Source: CAZKUN01 sp964555935
GTDB taxonomy: Bacteria > Armatimonadota > Zipacnadia > Zipacnadales > VGFC01
Reading direction: 5' to 3'
DNA length: 47,686 bases
Assembly (NCBI GenBank): GCA_964555935.1
Contig: CAZKUN010000043.1
Coordinates: forward strand, 1 to 47,686
The position numbers and the translations under genes are program-made. Under the pieces are notes generated by a model, which was not told the origin of the DNA, did not search any database, and was given only the letters and a program-made list of their open reading frames with translations. Positions 7,407 to 15,752 of the stretch are shown in pieces; position 1 is the stretch's first letter; the number at the start of each line of letters is the position of its first letter.

Positions 7407-8682
7407 CCTTGCGATCGTCTATTAATACCCGCACCAGGAGTTCAGGCTCTTCCTGCTCTCCCTGGACCGTCACTTCAATGGCATCCAGGCGATACGTCTC
7501 CCCCACATCGGGAAGGCGCCCGATCTCGCCCGCCACATACCCTGAGATCGTCTCGTGCTCGTCCCCAGGGATCGATGTCCCGAGCCTGTCGTTGACATCC
7601 TCGATGCGCGCTTTCGGCGCGACCACTGCTTCATTCTCGCCGGTCATGCGAATCTCCTCGCCCGGCGTGTCATGTTCGTCCTCAATCTCACCAACCAGCT
7701 CCTCGAGGATATCCTCGATCGTGACGATCCCCTCGGTGCCGCCCTGCTCATCGATCACAATCGCGATATGATTCTTCGACTCGCGCATCTCGCGGAACAA
7801 CTCGTCAACGGGCTTTGTCTCCGGGATCAGCTTCGGCTCTTTGAGAAAGTCGCCCACGACCGATTTCTCGCCCATCCCTGACCGCAGAGAGCGCAGCAAG
7901 TCGTTGGCGTGAACGACGCCCACAACGCTGTCGATATCGTCGTCGTAGACCGGTATCCGCGAGAACCCTGAATCCTGAATCGCCTGCAGAGCCTCGTCGA
8001 TGCTCGCCCCGCGTTCGAGGGCCACGAGGTCGACCCTCGGCACCATGATCCGACGCGCGACGGTTGCCGAGAGCCCGAGCGCGCTGTCGAACATCTCGCC
8101 CTCGCTCGGCTCCAGGACGTCTTCCTCCTCGCCCATGTCAACCGCCGCTCGGAGATCATCTTGCGTCACGAAGTGCCCGTGATGCGCATCGTGGGCGCCC
8201 GTGCCTCTCATCACCAGGTTCCCCGCCGCCGTCGCGGCGGTCACAAGCGGGCTGAGCGCGAACGTCAGCACTCGCACGGGTCGCACAACGAACCGCGAGA
8301 TGGCCGTCGGGTACGACGCCCCGATGTTCTTGGGCGTGATCTCCGCGAACACGAGGATGGCGCACAGAATCAGCAGGTGTACGGCCTGCTCGCCGATCCC
8401 GATATCGACCTCCAGCTCCTCGAGGCGATGCACGTACAGCGTCGCCAGCGCGGAGATCGAGATGACCAGTATGTTGATCGCGACGATGATCGCGCTGATG
8501 AAATCTGGTGATTCCAGCAGTCGCAGCACGTTCGCGGCGGCGCGGTCGCCCTCGTCCGCGCGGCGGCGCAGACGAACCCGACTGACCGCCACCAGGGACG
8601 CCTCCGATAGCGATAAGAAGAAGACGAACAGGATCAGCACGCCGATCCCGATCAGCAACCCGGTTGATAATGCGTCTTCCAA
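7381..8682 (-). CDS. CNNM/CorC-HlyC family membrane protein (DUF21 plus CBS pair)
   Basis: 433 residues. The N-terminal DUF21 (CNNM) domain has hydrophobic helices starting LLIGIGVLILFVFF, FISAIIVAINILVIS and LLILCAILVFAEITPKNIG; the FAEITPK signature is diagnostic. A CBS pair follows at about 200-325 (IMVPRVDLVALE, SRIPVYDDDIDSVVGVVH, IVIDEQGGTEGIVTIEDIL), then a C-terminal CorC/HlyC domain (about 345-425). Family members handle divalent cations such as magnesium and cobalt or act as membrane regulators; older names call them hemolysins. The start is TTG at 8682 with GGAGGG eight bases upstream. It lies 30 bases after the stop of a paralogous gene, so the two are probably co-transcribed. Confidence 0.9.
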   Translation of the reverse strand: MEDALSTGLLIGIGVLILFVFFLSLSEASLVAVSRVRLRRRADEGDRAAANVLRLLESPDFISAIIVAINILVISISALATLYVHRLEELEVDIGIGEQAVHLLILCAILVFAEITPKNIGASYPTAISRFVVRPVRVLTFALSPLVTAATAAGNLVMRGTGAHDAHHGHFVTQDDLRAAVDMGEEEDVLEPSEGEMFDSALGLSATVARRIMVPRVDLVALERGASIDEALQAIQDSGFSRIPVYDDDIDSVVGVVHANDLLRSLRSGMGEKSVVGDFLKEPKLIPETKPVDELFREMRESKNHIAIVIDEQGGTEGIVTIEDILEELVGEIEDEHDTPGEEIRMTGENEAVVAPKARIEDVNDRLGTSIPGDEHETISGYVAGEIGRLPDVGETYRLDAIEVTVQGEQEEPELLVRVLIDDRKGGESSSGS

Positions 8683-8712
8683 CTGTACCGCCCTCCACGT
8701 TTCCCGCGCGCG

Positions 8713-10047
8713 CTATCCGGAGACGGACGAGCCACGCGACTTCTGCGCGCTGTCCGGCTTCTCCGGCGTGTCGTCGTCAAAGCCATTCTCCACGGGCACT
8801 TCCGTCACTCGAATGCGTTCGATGCGGTTCCCCAGGACTCGCTCGACAGTCAACTCCAGCCTGCCGTAGCTCACAGATTCTCCGACGCCGGGAATCCGCT
8901 TCATCTCTGAAAGCATGAGGCCCGCCAGGCTGTCGAAATCGCCCTCGGGCAGCTCAGTGATTACGTAGTTACCGACCTCGTGCAGGTTGACCGCGGCCGA
9001 GAACGTCCAATCGTGGTCGCCCAACACGACGACCTCGGGCTCTTCCTCGTCGTACTCATCCTGGATCGGTCCGACGATCTCCTCCAGCAAGTCTTCCATC
9101 GTCACGATCCCAGCCGTGCCGCCAAACTCGTCGCGCACGAGCGCCATCATCTGCCGGCCATCTTGGAGCTGGCGCATCAACTCGTCGACGGCAAGACTCT
9201 CCGGGACGAAAAACGCCGGACGCGCCACGAGTTGGCACTGGCTTTCAGTCTCGCCCCGGCGCAAGTACGGCAGCAGGTCCTTTGAGTAGAGGACGCCCAC
9301 AACGTCATCGCGATCCTCGCCGATGACCGGAAGTCTGGAGAAGCCGGCGTCAAGCATCGTGTCGAGGGCTTCGCCCAGCGTCGCCGTCGCCTCAACGCAG
9401 ACCATGTCCGTCCTCGGGACCAGGACCTGGCCGGCTGTCTGATCGCCGAAGTCCAGCACTCCCAGGAGGATCCGCCGCTCGGACTCCTGGTACTCGCCGC
9501 GCTCGTGGATCTCATCGATCATCGTCTTGAGTTCGTCTTCCGTGTAGGCAGGGGGGGCTCCGGCAATCAGGTACAGCACCTTCTCTACCACCACGGAGAA
9601 CGCAGCCATCGCGAGCGTCACCGGCAGCACGCACGCAGCCAGGATCGCCATCGGCCAGGCGCCCATTCGCGCCGCCCGAACGGGGTTGCGCGCCGCCCAC
9701 ATGATCGGCGTCACCTCGGCGAAGACGAGCACGAAGATGGTCAGCACGACGACCGACACCGGCGCGCCGATCTTTGCTCCAAGCAACTGGATCGCCATGT
9801 CGGCGGCCAGGTGCTCGGAGATGTAGACGGTACCGGTGATACCAAGCAGCAGTGCGGTCAGGGAGATCGAACGGTGCTTCTTGAGGAACAGAATCAAGGC
9901 GGCAGTGCGAGACCCGCTGTCGCGCATATTCCGCGCGCGTGCAGGCGAGATCGCGAGGAACCCGATTTCAGAGGCCGAGAATAGAGCCTGGACAGCCAGC
10001 AGCAACGCCAGCGCTGGCAGCCCGTATCTATATGGAACGTCGTCCAC
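8713..10047 (-). CDS. CNNM/CorC-HlyC family membrane protein, second paralogue
   Basis: 444 residues with the same architecture as the next gene downstream. DUF21 helices begin LPALALLLAVQALFSASEIG and continue through ISLTALLLGITGTVYIS and VVLTIFVLVFAEVTPIMWA. A CBS pair has VLVPRTDMVCVEA and LVRDEFGGTAGIVTMEDLL, followed by a CorC/HlyC domain. In this copy the signature reads FAEVTP-IMWA rather than FAEITPK-NIG, so the two are diverged paralogues. The frame is open far upstream, but GTG at 10047 is chosen: it places the first helix near the N-terminus, follows GGAGGA by about 11 bases, and gives a length matching the paralogue. It starts divergently from the Gfo/Idh gene; a shared promoter region lies at 10048-10251. 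Confidence 0.88.
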   Translation of the reverse strand: MDDVPYRYGLPALALLLAVQALFSASEIGFLAISPARARNMRDSGSRTAALILFLKKHRSISLTALLLGITGTVYISEHLAADMAIQLLGAKIGAPVSVVVLTIFVLVFAEVTPIMWAARNPVRAARMGAWPMAILAACVLPVTLAMAAFSVVVEKVLYLIAGAPPAYTEDELKTMIDEIHERGEYQESERRILLGVLDFGDQTAGQVLVPRTDMVCVEATATLGEALDTMLDAGFSRLPVIGEDRDDVVGVLYSKDLLPYLRRGETESQCQLVARPAFFVPESLAVDELMRQLQDGRQMMALVRDEFGGTAGIVTMEDLLEEIVGPIQDEYDEEEPEVVVLGDHDWTFSAAVNLHEVGNYVITELPEGDFDSLAGLMLSEMKRIPGVGESVSYGRLELTVERVLGNRIERIRVTEVPVENGFDDDTPEKPDSAQKSRGSSVSG

Positions 10048-10251
10048 GACTGCCCTCTTCCTCCCATGTTCAATAGGGGAAAGCACCGGGCTGGATGTCT
10101 CGCGAAGAGTATACCACAACGCCCCCACGCCACGCAACGTATGAAGCCGCCTCCACCCGCCAAGGGAGGTGGGTTGCGCCCGAGATCGAACGACCTCACC
10201 GTTATCGAAGCTACAGCCGGCCATCAGCGACCGGCGAATAGGAGCGCAATC

Positions 10252-11262
10252 ATGGCGGCAATCAAGCATGGCGTGATCGGTCTCGGGTGGTTCGGTGAGA
10301 AGCACTGCGAAGCGCTTTCCGCGATCCCAAGCGTCGAGCTGCATGCTCTCTGTACTCGCACGAAGTCACGCCTCAAGTCCGTCGCGAAGGACTTCGGCGT
10401 CAAGAAGACCTTCACCGACTACAACGAGATGCTCGCCGACCCCGATCTGGAGTCGGTCAGCATCACCACCATGTGGGACCAGCACGCCGAGCCCACGCTC
10501 GCCGCGCTGAAAGCCGGCAAGCACGTCTTCCTCGAGAAGCCCATGGCCTCCACCGTTCCCGACTGCCGCAAGATCGTGAAGGCGGCCCACGCCGCGGACG
10601 GCTACTTCATGGTCGGCCACATCTGCCGCTTCAACCCGCGCTATGCCCTCGCCAAACGCGAGATCGAATCCGGCGCGATCGGCGACATCGTCAGCGCCTA
10701 CGCCCGCCGCAACATCCCCGGCTTCGTGACCGAAGACATCCTCGACAAGATCGGCCCGATCATCGGCGACGGCGTCCATGACATGGACCTGATCCTCTGG
10801 TTCACGGGCGCGAAGGTCGAGACCGCGTACGCCCAGACGGTCAACATGCGCGGGAAGAAGCACCCCGATCTCGGATGGAGCATGTTCAAGCTCGACTCCG
10901 GCGCATCGGTCGTGCTCGAGAACGTGTGGAATCTCCCCGAGAAGACAGCCTACCAGATCGACGAGCGCATGGAGATCATCGGCACGAAGGGATCCATCCA
11001 CATCCAGGAGGTGCATCCGAGCATCAGCGTCTGCACCCCCGAGGGCTTCACGTGCCCCGACACGACCTACTGGCCGACGATCCACAATCAGCTATCAGGC
11101 GCGCTCCGCGAGGAGTTGATGTACTTCGCAACCTGCGTCCAGAACGAGACGCCGCCGACCGTCATCACGCCCGAAGAGTCGCTGGCCGCCGTCGAGGCCT
11201 GCCTCGCCGCGGAGAAGTCGGCGGCGACGGGCAAGATCGTCAAGCTGCCGAAGGCGAAGTAA
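10252..11262 (+). CDS. Gfo/Idh/MocA family oxidoreductase
   Basis: A 336-residue NAD(P)-dependent oxidoreductase. The Rossmann nucleotide-binding start is visible (GVIGLGWFGEKHCEAL), and EKPMA near residue 99 is the family-typical Glu-Lys-Pro motif. The C-terminal alpha/beta dimerisation domain contains GDGVHDMDLILWFTG with the conserved His. Such enzymes oxidise or reduce sugars, inositols and related polyols; the substrate cannot be read from sequence. ATG at 10252 follows AGGAG by six to seven bases. Its last 23 codons have a degenerate copy at 11694-11768. Confidence 0.92.
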   Translation: MAAIKHGVIGLGWFGEKHCEALSAIPSVELHALCTRTKSRLKSVAKDFGVKKTFTDYNEMLADPDLESVSITTMWDQHAEPTLAALKAGKHVFLEKPMASTVPDCRKIVKAAHAADGYFMVGHICRFNPRYALAKREIESGAIGDIVSAYARRNIPGFVTEDILDKIGPIIGDGVHDMDLILWFTGAKVETAYAQTVNMRGKKHPDLGWSMFKLDSGASVVLENVWNLPEKTAYQIDERMEIIGTKGSIHIQEVHPSISVCTPEGFTCPDTTYWPTIHNQLSGALREELMYFATCVQNETPPTVITPEESLAAVEACLAAEKSAATGKIVKLPKAK

Positions 11263-11321
11263 GGGCCGCGGGCAATCCCGATGGACCGCACAGACGTTTA
11301 GTAGAGCGGAGGTGAACGCAA

Positions 11322-11768
11322 ATGGCGGGACCTGGACGGACCATCAACCGGAGTCTGTGGCAACGCGCATACGACAGGATCTCGCTCCTGCCGCCCGAGC
11401 GCCAGGAAGAGATAGTGGACTACATCGACTTCGTGGTCGAGCGAGAGGAAGGCGAAACGTGGGACCTCTCAGAGGTCGACAAGAAGGCCATCGATCGCCA
11501 CAGGGACGGGGACATCTCCGACACCGTGCCACTAGTTGACGTGAAGGACGCCATCATTCGAGGGCGACCTCGCCGGATGCCATCGCCTCCGATGTGGCGG
11601 GTACCGCGTTCTGTTTCAGGTTCTCGACGATCCGAGCGTGATAGTCATAGAGAAGATCGCCGCGCGCGGGTCGGTGTACGACTGACCGCGCGCGTCCGGG
11701 CCTGCCTCGCCGTGGCGAAGAGCGCGGCTACCGGTAAGATCGTGCGGGTGGCGAGGAAGAGCCAGTGA
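11322..11768 (+). CDS. DUF2281-like antitoxin, chimeric with relics of other genes
   Basis: The first 75 or so residues look like a small antitoxin of the DUF2281/VapB-like type: a basic N-terminus, then SLLPPERQEEIVDYIDF and an acidic linker ending SDTVPLVDVKDAI. A strong Shine-Dalgarno (GGAGGTGA) stands about seven bases upstream of the ATG. The rest of the 148-codon frame is not native antitoxin. At 11551-11685 another frame encodes the end of a RelE/ParE-type toxin, and at 11694-11768 the ORF's own frame encodes a copy of the Gfo/Idh C-terminus. The simplest reading is that a deletion joined a truncated antitoxin to a truncated toxin and an oxidoreductase relic. A protein could still be made, but its C-terminal half is likely meaningless. 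Confidence 0.6.
   Translation: MAGPGRTINRSLWQRAYDRISLLPPERQEEIVDYIDFVVEREEGETWDLSEVDKKAIDRHRDGDISDTVPLVDVKDAIIRGRPRRMPSPPMWRVPRSVSGSRRSERDSHREDRRARVGVRLTARVRACLAVAKSAATGKIVRVARKSQ
11551..11685 (+). pseudogene. RelE/ParE-family toxin C-terminal remnant
   Basis: In the frame one base off the overlying ORF there are 44 codons ending in TGA at 11683. They read HRLRCGGYRVLFQV, then LDDPSVIVIEKI and ARGSVYD. This is the typical end of a RelE-superfamily toxin: a core strand with YRV, a hydrophobic strand, then R..VY. No start codon or N-terminal half is present, because a stop at 11542 closes the frame just upstream. About half of the toxin is therefore missing. Confidence 0.65.
11694..11768 (+). 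pseudogene. Truncated copy of the Gfo/Idh oxidoreductase 3' end
   Basis: These 25 codons (VRACLAVAKSAATGKIVRVA and on to the stop) match the last codons of the intact gene at 11191-11262 (VEACLAAEKSAATGKIVKLP). Nucleotide identity is also evident (GCCTGCCTCGCCG in both). It is a relic of a second, now lost, oxidoreductase gene. Confidence 0.7.
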
Positions 11769-11802
11769 CGGGGCACGGCTCGTACACTGAGGAGGGTGGA
11801 CG

Positions 11803-12102
11803 ATGAGCGAGGAGACGGCGGTGCGGGGACATTGGCGGACGAGAGAGACGCTGATGGCGGGCATGACCACGTGCATCGTTGGTGTGGCGATCATTGCCGT
11901 AGCCGCGTTGGTCGTTGGAGTCGCCGCGCCGGCTACGGGACTCATTGGACCGGGGTCGATGGCCGTGGTCGCGTGTTCCGGGTTTGGCGCGTGCCTGTTG
12001 GTCATCCGGCGGCAGCACTCCGAACTGCTGGCGGCACACGAGGAGATCGCTTCGCTGCACGAGCAGCTCGCGACAGGGGGATCGCCGGAGCCCGGCGTCT
12101 GA
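11803..12102 (+). CDS. Small two-helix membrane protein, unknown function
   Basis: 99 residues with two transmembrane segments (about 20-44, TTCIVGVAIIAVAALVVGV; and 50-68, MAVVACSGFGACLLVI). They are followed by a short amphipathic helix with coiled-coil character (HSELLAAHEEIASLHEQL). AGGAGGG precedes the ATG by six bases, which supports expression. No family is recognised. It sits upstream of a GNAT gene with a 24-base gap and may be co-transcribed. Codon use resembles its neighbours. Confidence 0.65.
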   Translation: MSEETAVRGHWRTRETLMAGMTTCIVGVAIIAVAALVVGVAAPATGLIGPGSMAVVACSGFGACLLVIRRQHSELLAAHEEIASLHEQLATGGSPEPGV

Positions 12103-12126
12103 TCACGAGAGCCAGAGGGCATTGAT

Positions 12127-12624
12127 ATGAGCGAGGACAGTGTCGGCACCATCCGCGAGGCCCGTTCCGAGGACACGGACCGGTGCGGCGAGATCGCGGG
12201 CATCGCATGGCAGCGCGTCTTTGATGCGTGGCGCGAGCTGATGGGTGATCCGCTGTTCATGCAGCACCATTCCGAGTGGAAGCAGCGACAGAGCGACGGG
12301 TGTGCTGGAGCCGTACGCGATCACCCGGAGCGCGCCATCGTCACCGAGGTCGACGGCGTGATCGCGGGCTTCCTGACATGGTACTTGCCGGGCACCGACG
12401 GCGTCGGCGAGATCGGCGGCAACGCGGTGCATCCGGACTATCAGGGAAATGGTATCGGCGAGCGCCAGTGCAAGCGCGCGCTGGAGATCTTCCGCGAGAT
12501 GGGCCTCACCTCCGCCACCGTCTACACCGGCCTCGACGAGGGCCACGCCCCCGCCCGCACCATGTACGAGAAAGCCGGCTTCGACAAGTCGACGCCCCGC
12601 GTGAAATACTTCATGGAGTTGTGA
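12127..12624 (+). CDS. GNAT family N-acetyltransferase
   Basis: 165 residues with the GNAT fold. Motif A is clear: IGGNAVHPDYQGNGIGERQ, containing the acetyl-CoA pyrophosphate loop Q-G-N-G-I-G. A C-terminal motif B follows, ARTMYEKAGF, with the conserved Tyr. The N-terminal part contains IREARSEDTDRCGEIAG, a typical opening for this family. It transfers an acetyl group from acetyl-CoA to an amine; the acceptor cannot be told. The Shine-Dalgarno (GAGGGC) is moderate. Confidence 0.88.
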   Translation: MSEDSVGTIREARSEDTDRCGEIAGIAWQRVFDAWRELMGDPLFMQHHSEWKQRQSDGCAGAVRDHPERAIVTEVDGVIAGFLTWYLPGTDGVGEIGGNAVHPDYQGNGIGERQCKRALEIFREMGLTSATVYTGLDEGHAPARTMYEKAGFDKSTPRVKYFMEL

Positions 12625-12719
12625 GGTTTCTCGACGTGAACGTTGGAACGAACGCCCACGTGTTGGTCAGCGGACAGGGCGGCCATCGCGCCGCCAGACA
12701 TCACTTACGGAGGCCTGTC

Positions 12720-13250
12720 ATGTGTCGCTATCTGCTCATGGCATTGATGCTCGTACCCGCGGTTTGCCCGGCGCAGGAGAGCGGCGACGATGTCTGGCGC
12801 CCGCTGCGGTTCCTCGAGGGCGTGTGGAGCGGCACGGGGGAGGGCCTGTCGGGGCGGTCCACCGTCACGCAACGCTACTCGTTCATCCTCGGCGGCAAGT
12901 TCCTCCAGGCCAGGACGCGGGCCGCGTTCCCGAAGCAAGAACGCAATCCGGACGGCGAGCTCCACGAGGACATGGGGGTCTTCAGCTACGACCGGGCGCG
13001 GAAGAAGCACGTGCTGAGGGCGTTCTACGTCGAGGGCTTCGTGAACCAGTTCGTGCTCGAGGAGATCACGGAGGACGGGCGGGGGCTGACCTTCGTCGCC
13101 GAGGCAATCGAGAATGCCCCGGAGGGCACGAGCGCGAAGCTCGTCTACAAGCTCTCCGCCGACGGCGTGCTGACCGAGCAGTTCTTCGTGGCATTCCCGG
13201 GCCAGGAGTTGAGCTGCTTCTCCAGCAACACGATGACGAAGAAGCACTAG
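12720..13250 (+). CDS. Secreted lipocalin-like (DUF1579/THAP4-type) protein
   Basis: 176 residues. A signal peptide (MCRYLLMALMLVPAVCPAQ) is followed by a single beta-barrel-like domain that opens RFLEGVWSGTGEG and has many alternating strands. This opening (a Trp-Gly-Thr segment after a short helix) is typical of lipocalin-like and DUF1579 proteins. The open frame runs back to 12276 through the GNAT gene, but ATG at 12720 has GGAGG seven bases upstream and starts the signal peptide. A ligand-binding or storage role in the envelope is inferred. Confidence 0.75.
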   Translation: MCRYLLMALMLVPAVCPAQESGDDVWRPLRFLEGVWSGTGEGLSGRSTVTQRYSFILGGKFLQARTRAAFPKQERNPDGELHEDMGVFSYDRARKKHVLRAFYVEGFVNQFVLEEITEDGRGLTFVAEAIENAPEGTSAKLVYKLSADGVLTEQFFVAFPGQELSCFSSNTMTKKH

Positions 13251-13300
13251 CGCTTGCGCGATCTAGCTCGCACCCCCACCCGCCGCGACCGTCCCGTGCC

Positions 13301-13320
13301 AGCGGGTCTCCAGACCCGCT
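13301..13320. terminator. Hairpin between convergent genes
   Basis: AGCGGGTCT (13301-13309) and AGACCCGCT (13312-13320) are perfect arms around a CC. The hairpin lies between the convergent lipocalin-like and SDR genes and is likely a bidirectional terminator or a short palindromic repeat. There is no clear T tract. Confidence 0.45.
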
Positions 13321-13398
13321 AGTCGTGGGCCTGGGTAAGCACCAGGTACGCGATCGCCTTCGACTTCGCCACTTGCCGTTCCCCCGTTCCAGCCCATC

Positions 13399-14160
13399 TC
13401 ACCACGGCGGCAGCGCCAGCGTTCCGCCATCCAGCACCAGTGTCGTCGCGTCGATGTAGGCGGCGTTATCGCTGATGAGGAATGCGACCGCCTTGGCGAC
13501 ATCCAGCGGCGTGCCCATGCGGCGCACGGGGATCTTCTTCGATATGTCCGCGTACAGTTCCTCAAGCGGCGCCGTCCAGCCCGCCGCGCTCGCGGCCAGC
13601 ATCGGCGTGTCGACAGTGCCCGGGCAGACGCCAACCACCCGCACGCATCCCGCGTGGTCGGTGGCGAGGCAGCGGATCAGCGCCTCCAGCGCCGCCTTGC
13701 TCGCGCAATAGAGCGCGTGCTCGGGGAAGCCAACGAACGCCGCGACCGATGTCGTGATGCAGATGACGCCCTTCCCCTGCTTCTCCATGACGGGCACCGC
13801 GTGCTTCGCGAGCCAGAGGTTGCCCATCACGTTGACGCCCATCACCACGTTCCAGTCATCAACGGTGAAGTCGGTCACCTTGCCCTGACGCCACACGCCA
13901 GCGTTGCTGTGTAGCACGTCGATCCGCCCGTGGAGATCAACCGTCTTCGCCATCAGGGCCTCGACGCTCGCTTCGTCCGAGACATCGACCTCCACGAACG
14001 TCGCCGATTCCCCCAGCTCCGCCGCAAGCGCTTCGCCTTCAGCCGCCTGGTTCGACGCGATGACGACCTTCGCGCCCTCATCCACGAAATGCCGGCTGCA
14101 GCCCTCGCCGATACCCGACGTCCCGCCCGTTACAATGACAGTTTTGCCCTCAATCGACAT
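13399..14160 (-). CDS. Short-chain dehydrogenase/reductase
   Basis: A 253-residue classical SDR. The cofactor loop TGGTSGIGEG is at residues 11-20, LHSNAG marks the central strand, and the catalytic Tyr and Lys are in YCASK, with a Ser in the ITTSVA segment. The C-terminal segment ends TTLVLDGGTLALPPW, as is usual for the family. GGAGG precedes the ATG by six bases. An NAD(P)-dependent alcohol or sugar dehydrogenase; the substrate is unknown. It heads a minus-strand run whose other members are a VOC protein and an NAD-dependent epimerase upstream. Confidence 0.92.
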   Translation of the reverse strand: MSIEGKTVIVTGGTSGIGEGCSRHFVDEGAKVVIASNQAAEGEALAAELGESATFVEVDVSDEASVEALMAKTVDLHGRIDVLHSNAGVWRQGKVTDFTVDDWNVVMGVNVMGNLWLAKHAVPVMEKQGKGVICITTSVAAFVGFPEHALYCASKAALEALIRCLATDHAGCVRVVGVCPGTVDTPMLAASAAGWTAPLEELYADISKKIPVRRMGTPLDVAKAVAFLISDNAAYIDATTLVLDGGTLALPPW

Positions 14161-14202
14161 ACCGTGCCTCCGTGGTGGTTCGCCGCTTTCTGTCCCCGGC
14201 CG

Positions 14203-14517
14203 TTACTCGTACTGCATGTACTCAAACACGGCGCCGTCCTTCACGATGAACGCCACGGTCAGCCCCGGCATCGGGACGAAGGGCTCCATGATGACTTCCT
14301 GCCCCTCCAGATCCGCCGCGAGGTCATCCGTCTCAAACGCCATGTGCGGGAGGTCGCGTAGCGGCCCCGTCACGGGAGAGTCGGGTTCATACCGCAAGTA
14401 CTCGACCTTGTAGGGGTGGTCCTTGAATTCGGTGACCCACACCTTTGTGCTCTCGACGTAGATCTCGCCCGGTTGCTTCTCGTCGGTAGGTAGGCCCATG
14501 TGTGAGAACTTGTGCAT
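14203..14517 (-). CDS. VOC (glyoxalase/dioxygenase-like) superfamily protein
   Basis: 104 residues with the layout of a single VOC module: an N-terminal strand (HKFSHMGLPTDE), VEYLRYEPDSPV, LPHMAFETDDL (a metal-type His region) and a C-terminal VKDGAVFEYMQYE with a terminal Glu. ATG at 14517 follows AAGGAG by seven bases; the frame is open further upstream but overlaps the next gene. VOC proteins bind metals and act on small carbonyl or aromatic compounds, or serve as binding proteins. It lies ten bases after the epimerase gene. Confidence 0.75.
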   Translation of the reverse strand: MHKFSHMGLPTDEKQPGEIYVESTKVWVTEFKDHPYKVEYLRYEPDSPVTGPLRDLPHMAFETDDLAADLEGQEVIMEPFVPMPGLTVAFIVKDGAVFEYMQYE

Positions 14518-14527
14518 GTCGGTCTCC

Positions 14528-15475
14528 TTACTGTCCGTGCGCCAACGCGCTGTCGGCCATTGTGAAGAAATCGAATTGAGGGTTGTATCCCAGCATCGCG
14601 CGTGCCTTAGCAATGTTGATCGCGAATGAGTGATAACCCGGACACGCGATCTCAACTACCGGCACGTCCATCTTGGCAGACAAGTACTCAGCCGCGACGC
14701 GGTAATCGAACGCCGCCGGCGCCGCGATGTTGAACGACTCCCCAAGCGCCGCCTCGTTGCCGAGCGTCTTGTCGAAAGCCTGCATGACGTCATCGATCTG
14801 CACGATGTGGCGATGGTACGGCACGCCCCCATCGTTCACGAGGATCGGCACGCGCTCCTCGCCTGCTTCCACCAGTGCCATGATGTCGTCTGGCACTTCG
14901 CCAAATCCATGCCCCGGTTCAGCCGGATCGACATTCTTCAGCAGCGAGAAATGCTGCAAGAGATCATCGTCTTCTTGGATCCACGATGAGCGCAGGATCG
15001 TAAATGGCACCCCATACTGATAGGCATACTGCTGGGTCATCACCTCTTCCATGACCTTCGTGAATGCGTAGTAGCCCGGATAGGCCATGAGAGGGTGGTT
15101 TTCGTCGATGGGGATGGGCTGCGGGTAGAACCAGATTCCAAACGCCGCGTCGCCGCCGAGCAATATGAACTGCTTCGTGCCCTCGAACCGACATGCCTCA
15201 AGCAGGTTCAGCGTGCCTCGGACGCTCACGTCGAAGAACGAATCCTCGTCCTCTTTCGTAGTAGCAAGTTGGACGACCACGTCCGTGCCGCTAACAACCT
15301 CGCGAACGGTCGCGGCATCAGTAATACTCCCGCTGACGCAGTCCACGCCGTCAGCGACGATTGGCGTCTGATGCACCAGCGCCCGCACCCTCAGCCCTCG
15401 CTCAAGCAGCAGCGGCACGACTCGCCGCCCGATCTTGCCCGCTCCGCCGAACACTGCTGCGCTTCTGATCTGCAT
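14528..15475 (-). CDS. NAD-dependent epimerase/dehydratase family protein
   Basis: A 315-residue extended-SDR-like protein with a Rossmann loop near the N-terminus (AAVFGGAGKIGRRVVPLLLE). Later segments include VVQLATTKEDED, YYAFTKVMEEV (Tyr and Lys in the YxxxK arrangement) and QIDDVMQAFDKTL. It probably reduces, oxidises or epimerises a nucleotide-linked sugar or a related carbonyl. The ATG at 15475 is chosen so that the Rossmann fold starts directly. An open extension to 15538 has no convincing ribosome site, and the GGTGAG before 15475 is modest. It forms a three-gene run with the VOC and SDR genes. Confidence 0.85.
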   Translation of the reverse strand: MQIRSAAVFGGAGKIGRRVVPLLLERGLRVRALVHQTPIVADGVDCVSGSITDAATVREVVSGTDVVVQLATTKEDEDSFFDVSVRGTLNLLEACRFEGTKQFILLGGDAAFGIWFYPQPIPIDENHPLMAYPGYYAFTKVMEEVMTQQYAYQYGVPFTILRSSWIQEDDDLLQHFSLLKNVDPAEPGHGFGEVPDDIMALVEAGEERVPILVNDGGVPYHRHIVQIDDVMQAFDKTLGNEAALGESFNIAAPAAFDYRVAAEYLSAKMDVPVVEIACPGYHSFAINIAKARAMLGYNPQFDFFTMADSALAHGQ

Positions 15476-15752
15476 GCCACTCACCCCGTTGGCGTCGCCA
15501 TTCCCCGGGCAAGTGGCCGCTTCCTGCCGGACGGTCAAGCAGGTATCCGTCAGCCTTCGGCGAACTGCGGGAACGGTCGCCGCATGCGGAAGATTACTGA
15601 TGATGGTGCGGCAAGATGCGAAGTTGACATGCGCCAGTTGTAGTGGTAATTAAATACTCGTAAGCTGCTTTGTCCGAGATCGACATTGACCTTGATGCGT
15701 CACCATGATCCACACCAACGGTCTGCCGCATGTATTTCAGGAGGTCTGAGCA

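Noticed and set aside
10048..10344. N-terminal extension of the second CNNM protein
   Set aside because: The extension overlaps the divergent oxidoreductase start and lacks membrane or family features; GTG at 10047 matches the paralogue's length.
12276..12719. A longer lipocalin-like protein starting inside the GNAT gene
   Set aside because: The 12720 start has a good ribosome site and a signal peptide; the upstream part is the GNAT gene read in another frame.
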